From Aeromicrobium senzhongii (GTDB taxonomy: Bacteria; Actinomycetota; Actinomycetes; Propionibacteriales; Nocardioidaceae): a DNA stretch of 64,000 nt. The position numbers were made by a program, and so were the translations under genes. The notes below the pieces were generated by a model that saw nothing but the letters and a program-made list of their open reading frames with translations, did not search any database and was not told the origin of the DNA. Where the stretch lies: positions 1,116,001 through 1,180,000 of the forward strand of contig NZ_CP060587.1 of assembly GCF_014334735.1 (NCBI RefSeq). The letters are read 5' to 3'. Shown piece after piece: positions 17,847 through 26,803 of the stretch. The stretch's first letter is position 1. Each line of letters opens with the position of its first letter.

Positions 17847-19223
17847 TCAGGCGTGCGAGTGCAGCGGCTTGCCGGCCAGGGCGAGAGCCGCCTCGCCGAG
17901 GGATTCGTTCTGGGTGGGGTGGGCGTGGATGAACTCCGCGACGTCGTCGGGGTAGGCCTCCCAGCCGACCCAGAGCGTCGCCTCGCCGATCTGCTCGCCC
18001 ATGCGCGCGCCGAGCATGTGGACACCCACGATCGGGCCGTCCTTCTCGCGGACGACCTTCACGACACCCGCGGTCTGCAGGATCTGGCTCTTGCCGTTGC
18101 CGCCGAGGTTGTACTCGACCGTCTCGACCTCGCCGTGCTTCTCCTTGGCCTGGGCCTCGGTCAGACCGACCGACGCCAACTCGGGCTCGCAGTAGGTGAC
18201 GCGGGGGATGTTCGAGTCGATGACGGGGCGCGGGTTGAGGCCCGCGATCTCCTCGGCCACGAAGATGCCGTGGGCGAAGCCGCGGTGCGCCAGCTGCAGG
18301 CCGGGCACGAGGTCGCCGACCGCGAAGACGCCGTCGACGTTGGTGCGCAAGCGCTCGTCGGTGGGGACCCAGCCGCGCTCGACGTTGACGCCGGCCTCCT
18401 CGAAGCCGAGCCCGGCCGAGCGCGGGCCACGGCCCACGGCGACCAGGACGACGTCGGTCTCGATGGTGTCGCCGTTCTCGAGGGTGACGACGGCGCCGTC
18501 GTCGTTCTGCTCGACGCCGGTGAACTTGACCCCGGTCTTGAAGCCGATCTTGCGCTTGCGGAAGGCGCGCTCGAGGCCCTTGCTGAGGATCGGGTCCTCG
18601 AGCGGGACGAGCGTCGGGAGGGCCTCGATGATCGTGACCTCGGCGCCGAAGGAGTTCCACACGGAGGCGAACTCGACGCCGATGACGCTGCCGCCGATGA
18701 TGACGGCGCGCTTCGGGACCTCGTCCATGCGCAGGGCCTGGTCGCTGGTCATGACCCGGCCGCCGATCTCGATGCCGAGCGTGCGCGGCTCCGAGCCCGT
18801 GGCGAGCACGACGTTCGTGCCGGTGTAGCGCTGGCCGTCGACCTCGACGGTCTTGGCGTCGACGAGCTTGCCCTCGCCCTCGATGACGGTGATGCCGCCG
18901 GACTTCACCAAGCCGGTGAGTCCCTTGTAGAGGCGGTCGATCACGCCCTGCTTGTAGGCGTTGACCTTGGTCATGTCGACGCCGTCGAAGCTGGTGTGGA
19001 CGCCGATCGAGTCACCCTCGCGGGCGGTCTGGGCGACCTCGGCCGCGTGCAGCAGCGCCTTGGTGGGGATGCAGCCTTCGTGGAGGCACGTGCCACCCAC
19101 CTTGGCCTTCTCGATCATGGCAACGGTCTTGCCGAGCTGGACGGCGCGCAGTGCGCACGCATAGCCCCCGCTTCCGGCTCCGAGAATGACGATGTCGAAC
19201 GAATGGGGTGCGTCGTCGGGCAC
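17847..19223 (-). CDS. lpdA: Dihydrolipoyl dehydrogenase E3
   Basis: FAD enzyme that reoxidises dihydrolipoamide using NAD+, shared by 2-oxoacid dehydrogenases and the glycine cleavage system. It has 458 residues. The redox-active disulfide is in GGTCLHEGCIPTK, the FAD-binding GAGSGGYACALRA is N-terminal, and the His-Glu pair is in AHPTQNE near the C-terminus. A GTG start at 19223 has a GGAGG site upstream. It is 18 bp upstream of sucB and surely in the same operon. A 6-bp inverted repeat (GTCACC-n5-GGTGAC, 19258-19274) lies about 35 bp before the start, of unknown meaning. Confidence 0.97.
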   Translation of the reverse strand: MPDDAPHSFDIVILGAGSGGYACALRAVQLGKTVAMIEKAKVGGTCLHEGCIPTKALLHAAEVAQTAREGDSIGVHTSFDGVDMTKVNAYKQGVIDRLYKGLTGLVKSGGITVIEGEGKLVDAKTVEVDGQRYTGTNVVLATGSEPRTLGIEIGGRVMTSDQALRMDEVPKRAVIIGGSVIGVEFASVWNSFGAEVTIIEALPTLVPLEDPILSKGLERAFRKRKIGFKTGVKFTGVEQNDDGAVVTLENGDTIETDVVLVAVGRGPRSAGLGFEEAGVNVERGWVPTDERLRTNVDGVFAVGDLVPGLQLAHRGFAHGIFVAEEIAGLNPRPVIDSNIPRVTYCEPELASVGLTEAQAKEKHGEVETVEYNLGGNGKSQILQTAGVVKVVREKDGPIVGVHMLGARMGEQIGEATLWVGWEAYPDDVAEFIHAHPTQNESLGEAALALAGKPLHSHA

Positions 19224-19355
19224 GATGTCCTCCGGGTAGGTGGTCTCATGTCATCTTGTCACCTGCTCGGTGACGACTGCCACCGGGGAGCCGCGGATGG
19301 CCCGGTTGCGGCGAGGTTGGCGTCGTCAGTGGGCCGCGTCCGGCAGAATTGCGCC

Positions 19356-19904
19356 GTGGGTCTTTTCAAGCGTCGCCGCCGCACCGATGCCGGTGCCGTC
19401 GTGTCCGACCGCGACGCCACGCGGGCCGACCTGGCCGCCCTGCGTGAGTTCGCGACCACCCGGACGGGGGTCGAGGCGTATGTCGAGCCCAAGACCACCG
19501 TCACGCAGACGACGGTCGTGTTCGTCGCCTCCGACGGCGAGTGGACCCGTCGCCGCATCCCCAACGAGAAGGCCGCCGCCGACCTGGCGCGCAGCCTGAA
19601 GATCCCGGTCTACGACGCGAATCGCGTGGGCTATCCCCAGCGGATGCGCGACTACAACGCGCGCGCCAGCGCCAAGAAGACCAGTGTCGAGGTTGAGCGC
19701 GGCGACTACAGCCCGTCGCAGTTCGGCGCGATCATGACGCTCGAGACGATCGCCGGCACCGACCCGTTGCCGCGCAACCCGTCCAAGTCCGACCTCGAGC
19801 GGGTCCTGCGCGCGGCGCGCGCCCAGGCCCACCCGGACCGCACCGGCGGCGACCGGAGTCGCTGGGACAAGGTCGAGCAGGCCGCCCGCACGCTCGGTCT
19901 CTGA
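19356..19904 (+). CDS. Conserved hypothetical protein with C-terminal HPD (J-domain-like) segment
   Basis: A 182-residue cytosolic protein of unknown function. The N-terminus is very basic (KRRRRT), the middle contains an FVASDGEWTRRR segment and a tyrosine-rich stretch, and the last 40 residues (SDLERVLRAARAQAHPDRTGGDRSRW) look like helices II-III of a J domain with an intact HPD motif. A full J domain would need a preceding helix I, which is not obvious, so DnaK partnership is only suggested. GTG start with a CAGAAT box 6 nt upstream, which would make it leaderless. It is divergent from lpdA. Confidence 0.7.
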   Translation: MGLFKRRRRTDAGAVVSDRDATRADLAALREFATTRTGVEAYVEPKTTVTQTTVVFVASDGEWTRRRIPNEKAAADLARSLKIPVYDANRVGYPQRMRDYNARASAKKTSVEVERGDYSPSQFGAIMTLETIAGTDPLPRNPSKSDLERVLRAARAQAHPDRTGGDRSRWDKVEQAARTLGL

Positions 19905-19922
19905 GCAGCGTCGGCCCCGGCC

Positions 19923-21233
19923 TCAGTGCCAGCCGCGGGGGTCCAGGCCGCCGGGGTGCGCGACCGCCGGGTCGTAGGGCTCGCGGCTGAGGATGAACGA
20001 GGCCAGGTCCAGGGCCCCGTCGGGCCGCACCACCAGGCGCTCGCCGGCGAAGTAGGTGTCCAGCCCGCGCCAGCCGTCACCGTCGCGCACGAAGCGCGAG
20101 CGCCGGTTGGCCATGGCGTCGGAGAGATGGAAGCCGTCGGCCGTCGCCTCGAGCCGGTACGGGACAGGACCCCAGAACCAGTCGCCCACCAGATCGGCCA
20201 CGTCGGGCGCCGGCTCCACGGCGGTCGCGGGCGTGGGTCGCTGGTCCAGCATCCGGGCTGCCTCGAGCAGCCCGGTGGCGAGGTCGCCCAGCCGCAGCGT
20301 GTCGTTGGTGAGGACGACGACGCCCCAGCCGCTCTCCGGCTCGGCGATGGCGGTGGCCAGGAATCCGGGCATCGAGCCGCCGTGGCCGACCAGACGGCCC
20401 GATCCGTTGCCCGGCCAGATGCGCCAGCCCAGTGCCTGCGCGGTCGCCCAGGGGACGCCGGGCCGATCGTCCACGGCGAGCGGGACGACCATCTCGGCCC
20501 AGGTCGCGGCCGAGAGCACGTCGCCGGTGTCGCCGGCGGCGAAGGCGGCCCAACGGGCCAGCTCCTCGGCGCCGGCCCACAGCTGCCCGGCGGGCGCCAT
20601 CGCTCCGGCGTCGTGATGGGGCTCGACCATGAGGCGATCGTCGAGGGGGTGGTGGGACAGGCCCACCGCCGCGCCGCCGCCGGGTTGCAGCGTGACGCCT
20701 TGCATCCCGAGCGGCTCGAGGATCCCCACGCGGACGGCGTCGAACCAGGAGGTCCGGCGCAGCACCGCGACGAGACGGCCCAGGACGGCGAAGCCGACGT
20801 TCGAGTAGTGGAAGCGCGTCCCGGGAGTGTGGACCAGCTCCAGGCCCGAGCCGATGAGCTCGTCCCAGTCGCCGCCCGGAGTGCGCTCCCACCACGGTCC
20901 GTTCGTCTCGGCCTGCAACCCCGACGTGTGGGACAACAGCTGGGCGATCGTGACGTGGCCGAACGGCACGTCGGGCAGGTGCCGTTCAATGCGATCGGCG
21001 AGATCGAGCCGGCCCTCGTCACGCAGCCGCATCACCTCGACGGCGACGAACGTCTTGGTGATCGAGCCGATCCGGTACGGGGTCGCGGGCGTCGCGGGGG
21101 CACCGTCGCGTCCGTCGACCGTGCCGACCGCGCCCGACCACTGCAGCGCGCCGTCGCGCACCAGCGCGGCGGTGACGGACGCCTGGCCGGAGGCCTCCTG
21201 CTCGGCGAGCAGGAGGTCGTCGAAGGCTGACAC
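19923..21233 (-). CDS. Serine beta-lactamase-like hydrolase (class C / Lact_2 family)
   Basis: A 436-residue penicillin-binding-protein-like serine hydrolase. The SxxK nucleophile motif is GSITKTF, the Y-x-N motif is in HYSNVGF, and the third motif is HGGSMPG. The C-terminal ~90 residues form a beta-rich extension common in this family (DUF3471-like). No signal peptide is seen, so it is likely a cytosolic esterase or peptidase rather than a beta-lactamase. A GTG start at 21233 lies 5 bp after the pepA stop, so the two are probably translated from one transcript. Confidence 0.87.
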   Translation of the reverse strand: MSAFDDLLLAEQEASGQASVTAALVRDGALQWSGAVGTVDGRDGAPATPATPYRIGSITKTFVAVEVMRLRDEGRLDLADRIERHLPDVPFGHVTIAQLLSHTSGLQAETNGPWWERTPGGDWDELIGSGLELVHTPGTRFHYSNVGFAVLGRLVAVLRRTSWFDAVRVGILEPLGMQGVTLQPGGGAAVGLSHHPLDDRLMVEPHHDAGAMAPAGQLWAGAEELARWAAFAAGDTGDVLSAATWAEMVVPLAVDDRPGVPWATAQALGWRIWPGNGSGRLVGHGGSMPGFLATAIAEPESGWGVVVLTNDTLRLGDLATGLLEAARMLDQRPTPATAVEPAPDVADLVGDWFWGPVPYRLEATADGFHLSDAMANRRSRFVRDGDGWRGLDTYFAGERLVVRPDGALDLASFILSREPYDPAVAHPGGLDPRGWH

Positions 21234-21238
21234 CGGGG

Positions 21239-22654
21239 TCAGCCGAGGTCGCGGGCGAGGCGGACGAGCGTGCGCACGCCGGCACCGGTGCCGCCGCCGG
21301 GCGTGTAGTCGAACGCACCGCCGTCGTTGTACCCCGGTCCGGCGATGTCCAGGTGGGCCCACGAGGCGTCGCCGACGAAGGCACGCAGGAAGGCGGCGGC
21401 GAACAGCGTGCCGCCGTAGGGCTTCGGGTTGTGCTGGCGCAGGTCGGCGATCGACGAGGTCTTCACGGCCGCGCCGATCTCCTCGGTGATGGGCAGGCGC
21501 CACATCGGCTCGCCCGCGAGCTCGGCCGCGGCCAGCACGCGCTCCTGCAGGTCGTCGTCGTTGCCCAGGACGGCGGTGGTGCGCGTGCCCAGGGCGACCA
21601 TCGCGGCGCCGGTCAGCGTGGCGACGTCGATCACGTGGTCGGGCTCGTCCTCGACCGCGAGGGCCAGCCCGTCGGCCAGGACCAGGCGGCCCTCGGCGTC
21701 GGTGTTGTGCACCTCGACGGTGGCGCCCGAGCGCATGCGCAGGACGTCGCCGGGGCGCGTGGCCGTTCCGCTGGGCAGGTTCTCGGCGATGCAGGCGTAC
21801 GCCGTCACGCGGATCGGCAGGCCGAGGCGCGCGATGGCGTTCGTCGCGGCGACGATCGCGGCTGCGCCGCCCATGTCGCACTTCATCGTCATCATCGAGG
21901 CGCCCGGCTTGAGCGAGAGGCCGCCCGAGTCGAAGGTGATGCCCTTGCCCACGAGCGCGAGGTGCTTCGTAGCGCCCTCGGGGTTGTAGGTCAGGCGGAC
22001 CAGGCGCGGCGGGGCGTCCGAGCCGGCGCCGACGCCCAGGATGCCGCCGCAGTTCTCCTTGGCGAGACGCTTCTCGTCCCAGACGGTGACGCGCACGCCG
22101 GCCGGAGCCGCTGCCTTGATCGCGTCGGCGAACGAGGGCGGACGCAGGTCGCCGGGAGGAGTGTTGACCCAGTCGCGGGCCACGCAGGTGGCTTCGGCGA
22201 CCACGACGGCCTCGTCGACGAGTCGCTTGGTCGCGGCCTTGCGGGCGTCGGGGCTCAGGATCGTCACGGTGTCGACGACCGTGGTCTTCTCGCGGGCCTC
22301 GGTGCCCTTGTAGTCGAGGTAGGTGTAGGTCGTCAGCACCGCAGCCTCCGCGATGGCGGCCAGGTCGGGCTCGGGCAGGCGGCTGGGATCGATGCCGATC
22401 CGGGTGGCCTTCGGCACCGCGCGCAGACCATTGGCGACGGCACGACGCTGCTGCTCGGCGTCGGGCTCGGCCGCGGTGACGACCCACGCCGTCACCTGCT
22501 CGTCCCCGCTGGGGACGACGGCCACGTCGCCGGACTCGCCGGTGAAGCCGAAGGCCGCCCACGGGACTCCGCTCGGGAGCTCCGCACCGGACGGCAGCAG
22601 GGCCACGACGGCATCGACGGTGGGCAGGGAGGCACGCAACTGGACCGTGGACAT
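21239..22654 (-). CDS. pepA: Leucyl aminopeptidase (M17)
   Basis: Dimetal aminopeptidase releasing N-terminal amino acids, a cytosolic hexamer. The 471-residue product has the family signature [14 protein letters not shown] and the upstream metal/lysine region [16 protein letters not shown]. The ATG at 22654 follows a TACAGT box by 6 nt, so it is leaderless. It is divergent from gcvT across only 33 bp. From memory, pepB-gcvT neighbourhoods are also found in mycobacteria, so the arrangement is conserved. A hydrolase gene follows in the same orientation. Confidence 0.96.
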   Translation of the reverse strand: MSTVQLRASLPTVDAVVALLPSGAELPSGVPWAAFGFTGESGDVAVVPSGDEQVTAWVVTAAEPDAEQQRRAVANGLRAVPKATRIGIDPSRLPEPDLAAIAEAAVLTTYTYLDYKGTEAREKTTVVDTVTILSPDARKAATKRLVDEAVVVAEATCVARDWVNTPPGDLRPPSFADAIKAAAPAGVRVTVWDEKRLAKENCGGILGVGAGSDAPPRLVRLTYNPEGATKHLALVGKGITFDSGGLSLKPGASMMTMKCDMGGAAAIVAATNAIARLGLPIRVTAYACIAENLPSGTATRPGDVLRMRSGATVEVHNTDAEGRLVLADGLALAVEDEPDHVIDVATLTGAAMVALGTRTTAVLGNDDDLQERVLAAAELAGEPMWRLPITEEIGAAVKTSSIADLRQHNPKPYGGTLFAAAFLRAFVGDASWAHLDIAGPGYNDGGAFDYTPGGGTGAGVRTLVRLARDLG

Positions 22655-22687
22655 GCAGCCACTGTAGTCAGCGGTAGTTTGGCCCGC
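22655..22687. promoter_or_regulatory. Compact divergent promoter, pepA and gcvT
   Basis: A 33-bp spacer holds TACAGT on the minus strand (22666-22661), 6 nt before pepA, and TAGTTT on the plus strand (22675-22680), 7 nt before gcvT. The start sites are so close that the two polymerases would overlap. Confidence 0.6.
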
Positions 22688-23788
22688 ATGGACCTGCTCC
22701 AGTCGCCCTTGCGCGAGCGACACGAGGCGCTCGGCGCCAAGTTCTCCGAGTTCGGTGGGTGGTCGATGCCCCTCGAGTACGCCGGTGGCGGTGTGCTCGC
22801 CGAGCACAAGGCCGTCCGCGAGGCGGTCGGCCTGTTCGACGTCAGCCACCTGGGCAAGGCCCTCGTGCGCGGCACCGGTGCGGCGGGGTTCGTGAACTCC
22901 TGCCTGACCAACGACCTGGGCCGCATCACGCCGGGCAAGGCGCAGTACACGTTGTGCTGCTCCGAGGACGGAGGCACGATCGACGACCTCATCGCCTACC
23001 TGCGCAGTGACTTCGAGGTCTTCCTGATCCCGAACGCCGCCAACAACGCGGAGGTCGTGCGTCGGCTGCAGGCAGCCGCGCCCGAGGGGATCGAGGTCGA
23101 GAACCAGCACCGCGACCACGCCGTGCTGGCGATCCAGGGGCCGTCCAGCGACGAGCTGCTCGCAGCTCTCGGCCTGCGGGCCGATCACGAGTACATGTCC
23201 TTCACCACCGGGACGGTCGACGGTGTCGAGCTCACGGTCTGCCGGACGGGGTACACCGGCGAGCGCGGCTACGAGCTCGTGGTCCCGGCCGAGGACGCCG
23301 TCGCCGTCTGGGACGCCGCCATGGCGGCGGGGGAGTCGCTGGGCATCCGCGCCTGTGGGCTCGCCGCCCGCGACACCCTGCGCACCGAGATGGGCTACCC
23401 GTTGCACGGTCACGAGCTGTCGGCCGAGGTCACGCCCGTCATGGCGCGCACCGGCTGGGCGATCGGGTGGTCCAAGCCCACGTTCTGGGGCAAGGAGGCG
23501 CTCGAGCGCCAGCGCGCCGAGAAGAAGGTGCGCACGCTGCGCGGCCTGCTCTCGCAGGGACGCGGCATCCCGCGTCCCGGGATGGCGGTCCACGACGCGG
23601 ACGGCGCCACCCTCGGCGAGGTCACGTCGGGCACCTTCTCGCCGACGTTGCGTCAGGGCATCGGCCTGGCCCTGCTCGAGCCGTCCGTCGAGGACGGCTC
23701 GACCGTCACGGTCGACGTGCGCGGCCGCGCCGAGTCCTTCACGGTCACCAAGCCCCCGTTCGTCCGAGCATCGACCAAGGAGAGCTGA
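22688..23788 (+). CDS. gcvT: Aminomethyltransferase, glycine cleavage T protein
   Basis: Transfers the methylene group from the lipoyl-bound H protein to tetrahydrofolate, releasing ammonia. The 366 residues begin with the family start [20 protein letters not shown] and contain the conserved FDVSHLGK and [10 protein letters not shown] folate-side motifs. No gcvH, gcvP or glycine riboswitch is seen in the window, so the other subunits lie elsewhere. The start at ATG 22688 has a TAGTTT box 7 nt upstream. It overlaps functionally with the neighbouring lipoate genes, since its partner H protein must be lipoylated. Confidence 0.95.
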   Translation: MDLLQSPLRERHEALGAKFSEFGGWSMPLEYAGGGVLAEHKAVREAVGLFDVSHLGKALVRGTGAAGFVNSCLTNDLGRITPGKAQYTLCCSEDGGTIDDLIAYLRSDFEVFLIPNAANNAEVVRRLQAAAPEGIEVENQHRDHAVLAIQGPSSDELLAALGLRADHEYMSFTTGTVDGVELTVCRTGYTGERGYELVVPAEDAVAVWDAAMAAGESLGIRACGLAARDTLRTEMGYPLHGHELSAEVTPVMARTGWAIGWSKPTFWGKEALERQRAEKKVRTLRGLLSQGRGIPRPGMAVHDADGATLGEVTSGTFSPTLRQGIGLALLEPSVEDGSTVTVDVRGRAESFTVTKPPFVRASTKES

Positions 23789-23789
23789 G

Positions 23790-23984
23790 ATGACCTGGTC
23801 CTGGCAGTACGAGAACAGCGCCGGCGAGGCGACCGGCACGTCCGAGACGTTCGACCAGCGCAGCGAGGCCGAGACCTGGATCGGCACGAGCTTCGAGGAC
23901 CTGCTCGAGGACGGGGTCGAGCGCGTGCGCCTGTTGCAGGACGGGACCGAGGTCTACGGGCCGATGTCGCTGCGGCCGGAGTAG
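23790..23984 (+). CDS. Small conserved hypothetical protein
   Basis: A 64-residue acidic protein (WSWQYENSAGEATGTSETF near the start, then EAETWIGTSFEDLLEDGVERV) with no membrane segment or motif I recognise. It resembles short stand-alone proteins of actinobacteria whose role is unknown. The ATG follows the gcvT stop codon by one base and has an AAGGAG ribosome-binding site just inside gcvT, so it is almost certainly translated from the gcvT transcript. It converges on the DUF3043 gene with a gap of nine bases. Confidence 0.72.
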   Translation: MTWSWQYENSAGEATGTSETFDQRSEAETWIGTSFEDLLEDGVERVRLLQDGTEVYGPMSLRPE

Positions 23985-23993
23985 GCCCCCGGC

Positions 23994-24542
23994 TCAGTAG
24001 TGCTCGCGCAGCGGCTGCCCGACCTCGATGGCGGGCTTCGGCAGGCGCATGCGACGGATCTGCGTGCTGCGCAGGACGGCGTAGAGCATCGCGCCGCGGC
24101 GCTCGGGCTTCGTGAAGCGCTTGGTCAGCTCGCGCTTGAGCGTGATCAGCAGCCAGACCTCGTCGAGGATCGTCGCGAAGATCGTGACGGTCCAGAGGCT
24201 GAAGACGACCGAGGCCAGTGACGGGAAGAAGCTGAGCACGAGGATGACCACCAGGATCGGCAGCATAAACTCGGCGACGGTGCGGCGTCGGTCGACGGCG
24301 TCGCGGGCGAGGGCCTTGGCCGGACCACGGTCGCGGGCCGGCAGGTCGGCGGTCGAGCCGCCACCCATGAGCGCCTGACGCTGCTTGTCGCGAGCGGCCG
24401 CACGACGACGGCGCTCGCGCTCGGCCTGCTCCTTGCGGGTCAGGGGGCGCTTCATCTGGGCCTTGCGGGCGGCCTCGGCCTCCTTGCGGCTGCGGGTGGG
24501 TCCGCTCTTGCGCTGAGGGGTCGGATCGGCTGCGTCGTTCAC
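23994..24542 (-). CDS. DUF3043 domain-containing membrane protein
   Basis: A 182-residue protein with a basic, helical N-terminal half (RKEAEAARKAQMKRPLTRKE) and two membrane helices (about residues 95-113 and 115-135) before a basic tail. It fits the actinobacterial DUF3043 family, whose function is unknown. GTG start at 24542 with a TAGGGT box 7 nt upstream, and divergent from pspA across 56 bp. The location next to the Psp genes may be meaningful but is not proof of a role. Confidence 0.86.
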   Translation of the reverse strand: MNDAADPTPQRKSGPTRSRKEAEAARKAQMKRPLTRKEQAERERRRRAAARDKQRQALMGGGSTADLPARDRGPAKALARDAVDRRRTVAEFMLPILVVILVLSFFPSLASVVFSLWTVTIFATILDEVWLLITLKRELTKRFTKPERRGAMLYAVLRSTQIRRMRLPKPAIEVGQPLREHY

Positions 24543-24598
24543 GCCATGGACCCTACAAGGCCGGGCCCCATGCTGGTGCGCACGGCTAGGGTGGTGCC
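24543..24598. promoter_or_regulatory. Divergent leaderless promoters, DUF3043 gene and pspA
   Basis: TAGGGT at 24555-24550 (minus) precedes the DUF3043 GTG by 7 nt and an identical TAGGGT at 24587-24592 (plus) precedes the pspA ATG by 6 nt. Confidence 0.6.
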
Positions 24599-25324
24599 AT
24601 GGCTGACGGCGGGATCTGGGGACGTGTCACGCGGCTGTTCCGCGCGCGCAAGAACGGCGGCGACGGCCCTGGGCTGGAGGAGGTGCGCGAGCGTCTCGAC
24701 GAGGCGTACCGCACCCAGTCCCAGTTGCTGGCCCAGGTGCGCCGTGGCGTCGCCGACGTCTCGACCAGTCGCAAGCGGGTCGAGATCCAGCTCGCCGGGC
24801 TGCGCCGCGAGATCGAGACCGCCGGCGCCGAGGCGAAGGCCGCGGTCGGCCGCGGCGACGACGCCGACGCCCGCCGCGCACTCGAACGCCAGGTGACGCT
24901 GGAGAAGGCGGCGACCGAGCTCGACGAGCGCCGGGCGCAGCTGAGGTCCGAGGAGGACCGGCTGAACGGCTCGGCCGCGTCGATCGAGCGCCAGATCGAG
25001 GACTTCCGGGTCCGCAAGGACACGCTCGCGGCCCGGTACTCCGCCGCCCAGGCGCGCCAGGAGATCCAAGGCGCCACCGCCGGGATCGGCGCGACGAGCG
25101 GCGAGGTGGGCCGGGTGATGGCCGACGCCGAGCGGCACACCCGCGAGCTGGAGGCCACCGCCGACGCGGTGGACGAGCTGATGAACGAGGGCATCCTCAC
25201 GCGACCGGGGGAGTCGCAGGACGAGGCGCTGCTGCGACGATTCGACGAGGCGCTCGACTCGGTCCCCACCGAGCCGCGCCGCGTGGAGGGAGACGACCAT
25301 GGCCCGCACCAGATTTCGCAGTGA
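24599..25324 (+). CDS. pspA: PspA/IM30 family envelope-stress protein
   Basis: Peripheral membrane protein of the ESCRT-III-like PspA/Vipp1 superfamily that protects membrane integrity. The 241 residues are nearly all helical, with the family's N-terminal amphipathic segment and long coiled coils such as LERQVTLEKAATELDERRAQ. Its 3' end overlaps htpX by 26 bp in a different frame, so the htpX start lies within pspA. It is the first gene of pspA-htpX-pspAB. The usual fourth partner, pspAA, is not seen next to it. Confidence 0.9.
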   Translation: MADGGIWGRVTRLFRARKNGGDGPGLEEVRERLDEAYRTQSQLLAQVRRGVADVSTSRKRVEIQLAGLRREIETAGAEAKAAVGRGDDADARRALERQVTLEKAATELDERRAQLRSEEDRLNGSAASIERQIEDFRVRKDTLAARYSAAQARQEIQGATAGIGATSGEVGRVMADAERHTRELEATADAVDELMNEGILTRPGESQDEALLRRFDEALDSVPTEPRRVEGDDHGPHQISQ

Positions 25325-26186
25325 CCGCGGCCTGACCCTGCGCATGGGCGGGGTCGGGCTGGGACTGGTCCTGCTCTACGTGGCGTTCGGCGCGTTCCTG
25401 ATCTCGAGCACCAACATGGTGTTCGGCCTGGTCGTCGTGCTCGGCATGTCGTGGGGACAGTGGTACTTCTCCGACTCGCTCGCGCTCAAGTCGATGGGCG
25501 CCCACGTCGTCGAGCCCGAGCAGGCGCCCGAGCTGCACGCGATGATCGACCGGCTCGTCGCGCTGGCCGACATGCCGAAGCCGCGCGTCGCCGTGGCGGT
25601 GACCGAGATGCCGAACGCCTTCGCGACCGGTCGCTCGCCGAGCCACTCCGCCGTGTGCGTCACGACCGGCATCATGCAGCGCCTCGACGCCGACGAGCTG
25701 GAGGGCGTGCTGGCCCACGAGCTGGCGCACGTCGCCAACCGCGACGTCTCGGTCATGACGGTGGCGTCCTCGCTCGGCCTGCTGGCGGGCTTCCTGACCC
25801 GCTGGGGCATGTGGTTCGGCGGCGGCCGCGACCGCAACAGCGGCCCGGCGATGATCGTCGTCATCTTGGTCAGCGTCGTCGTGTCGGCGATCAGCTTCAT
25901 CCTCACGCGCGCGCTGTCGCGGTACCGCGAGCTCAGTGCCGACCGCTCGGGCGCCTACCTCACGGGCCGTCCGTCGAAGCTGGCGTCGGCGCTGGTGAAG
26001 ATCTCGGGTGACATGGCCCGGATCCCCACCTCCGACCTGCGCGAGGCGCAGTCGATGAACGCCTTCTTCATCGCCCCGGCCGTCAACGGGCAGAGCGTGC
26101 AGGAGCTGATGTCGACGCACCCGCCGTTGCAGGCTCGCCTCGACCAGCTCGCCCAAATCGGCGCCGACCTGTCCGAGCGACGCTGA
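25299..26186 (+). CDS. htpX: HtpX-like membrane zinc metalloprotease (M48)
   Basis: Membrane protease that degrades damaged membrane proteins. The 295 residues have two N-terminal helices (about residues 12-55), then VLAHELAHVANRD with the zinc-binding HExxH, two further helices, and the third ligand glutamate in RELSADRSG. The gene starts inside pspA (26-bp overlap) and is followed by pspAB after one base, so the three are one operon and probably act together in the envelope stress response. Confidence 0.95.
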   Translation: MARTRFRSDRGLTLRMGGVGLGLVLLYVAFGAFLISSTNMVFGLVVVLGMSWGQWYFSDSLALKSMGAHVVEPEQAPELHAMIDRLVALADMPKPRVAVAVTEMPNAFATGRSPSHSAVCVTTGIMQRLDADELEGVLAHELAHVANRDVSVMTVASSLGLLAGFLTRWGMWFGGGRDRNSGPAMIVVILVSVVVSAISFILTRALSRYRELSADRSGAYLTGRPSKLASALVKISGDMARIPTSDLREAQSMNAFFIAPAVNGQSVQELMSTHPPLQARLDQLAQIGADLSERR

Positions 26187-26187
26187 C

Positions 26188-26757
26188 GTGGGCTTCCTCG
26201 ACGGTCTGCTCGGCCGTAGCAAGCCCCCGAAGGCGAACCTGGACGTCCTGTTCTCGGTCCCGCAGGCGGCCCTGACCCTGCAGGCCGAGGGCTTCGCGTT
26301 CACCGGGCAGGGTGCGGTGTGCTTCCGCGACGGTGAGGGGCGCGCGGACGACGAGGTGATCGCGTCGGCGCAGGAGATGATCCGGACCGACCCCACCGCC
26401 TCGGTCGAGCTGAACCATGACGAGTTCGGGTTCTCGTGGCTGGAGGTCGCCCGGCCGTCGGGCGACGTCGCGGGCCTCGTCACTGACCTGCACGCCGTGA
26501 ACTCCACGATGGCCGACCAGGGCTTCGACACCGCGATGCTGTGCTCCACCGTGGTGTTCGAGCACGAGGGTCACCGGTTGGCCCTGGTCTACCTGTTCAA
26601 GCGGGGCACGTTCTACCCGTTCGTCCCCGATCCCTCGGGCGCGCGCCGGCGCGACAACCCCACCGAGCTGCGGATGCGGGCCCTGATCGAGAAGGACGTG
26701 CCGATCGAGCCCGACCTGGGTCGATGGCTCGCCATCTGGGGAGCTCCCGGACTGTGA
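26188..26757 (+). CDS. pspAB: PspA-associated protein PspAB
   Basis: A 189-residue cytosolic protein matching the PspAB family described with actinobacterial PspA-HtpX systems. The start (GFLDGLLGRSKPPKANLDVLF) and the middle motif QGAVCFRDGEGR are typical. Function is unknown; the family is defined mainly by neighbourhood with pspA and htpX, which is exactly the context here. GTG start one base after the htpX stop. Confidence 0.88.
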   Translation: MGFLDGLLGRSKPPKANLDVLFSVPQAALTLQAEGFAFTGQGAVCFRDGEGRADDEVIASAQEMIRTDPTASVELNHDEFGFSWLEVARPSGDVAGLVTDLHAVNSTMADQGFDTAMLCSTVVFEHEGHRLALVYLFKRGTFYPFVPDPSGARRRDNPTELRMRALIEKDVPIEPDLGRWLAIWGAPGL

Positions 26758-26803
26758 GCATTCCGGTCTAGGCACTGCGTCGATGGCCCTAGACTCACCG
26801 CCC

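Noticed and set aside
19258..19274. GTCACC-n5-GGTGAC inverted repeat upstream of lpdA as an operator
   Set aside because: Six-base arms are common by chance in this GC-rich sequence, and no known regulator motif matches.
16152..19904. A 1250-codon plus-strand open frame
   Set aside because: It is antisense to the E2 and lpdA genes, with leucine/glycine/aspartate repeats reflecting the complement; only its last 182 codons (19356 onward) look genuine.
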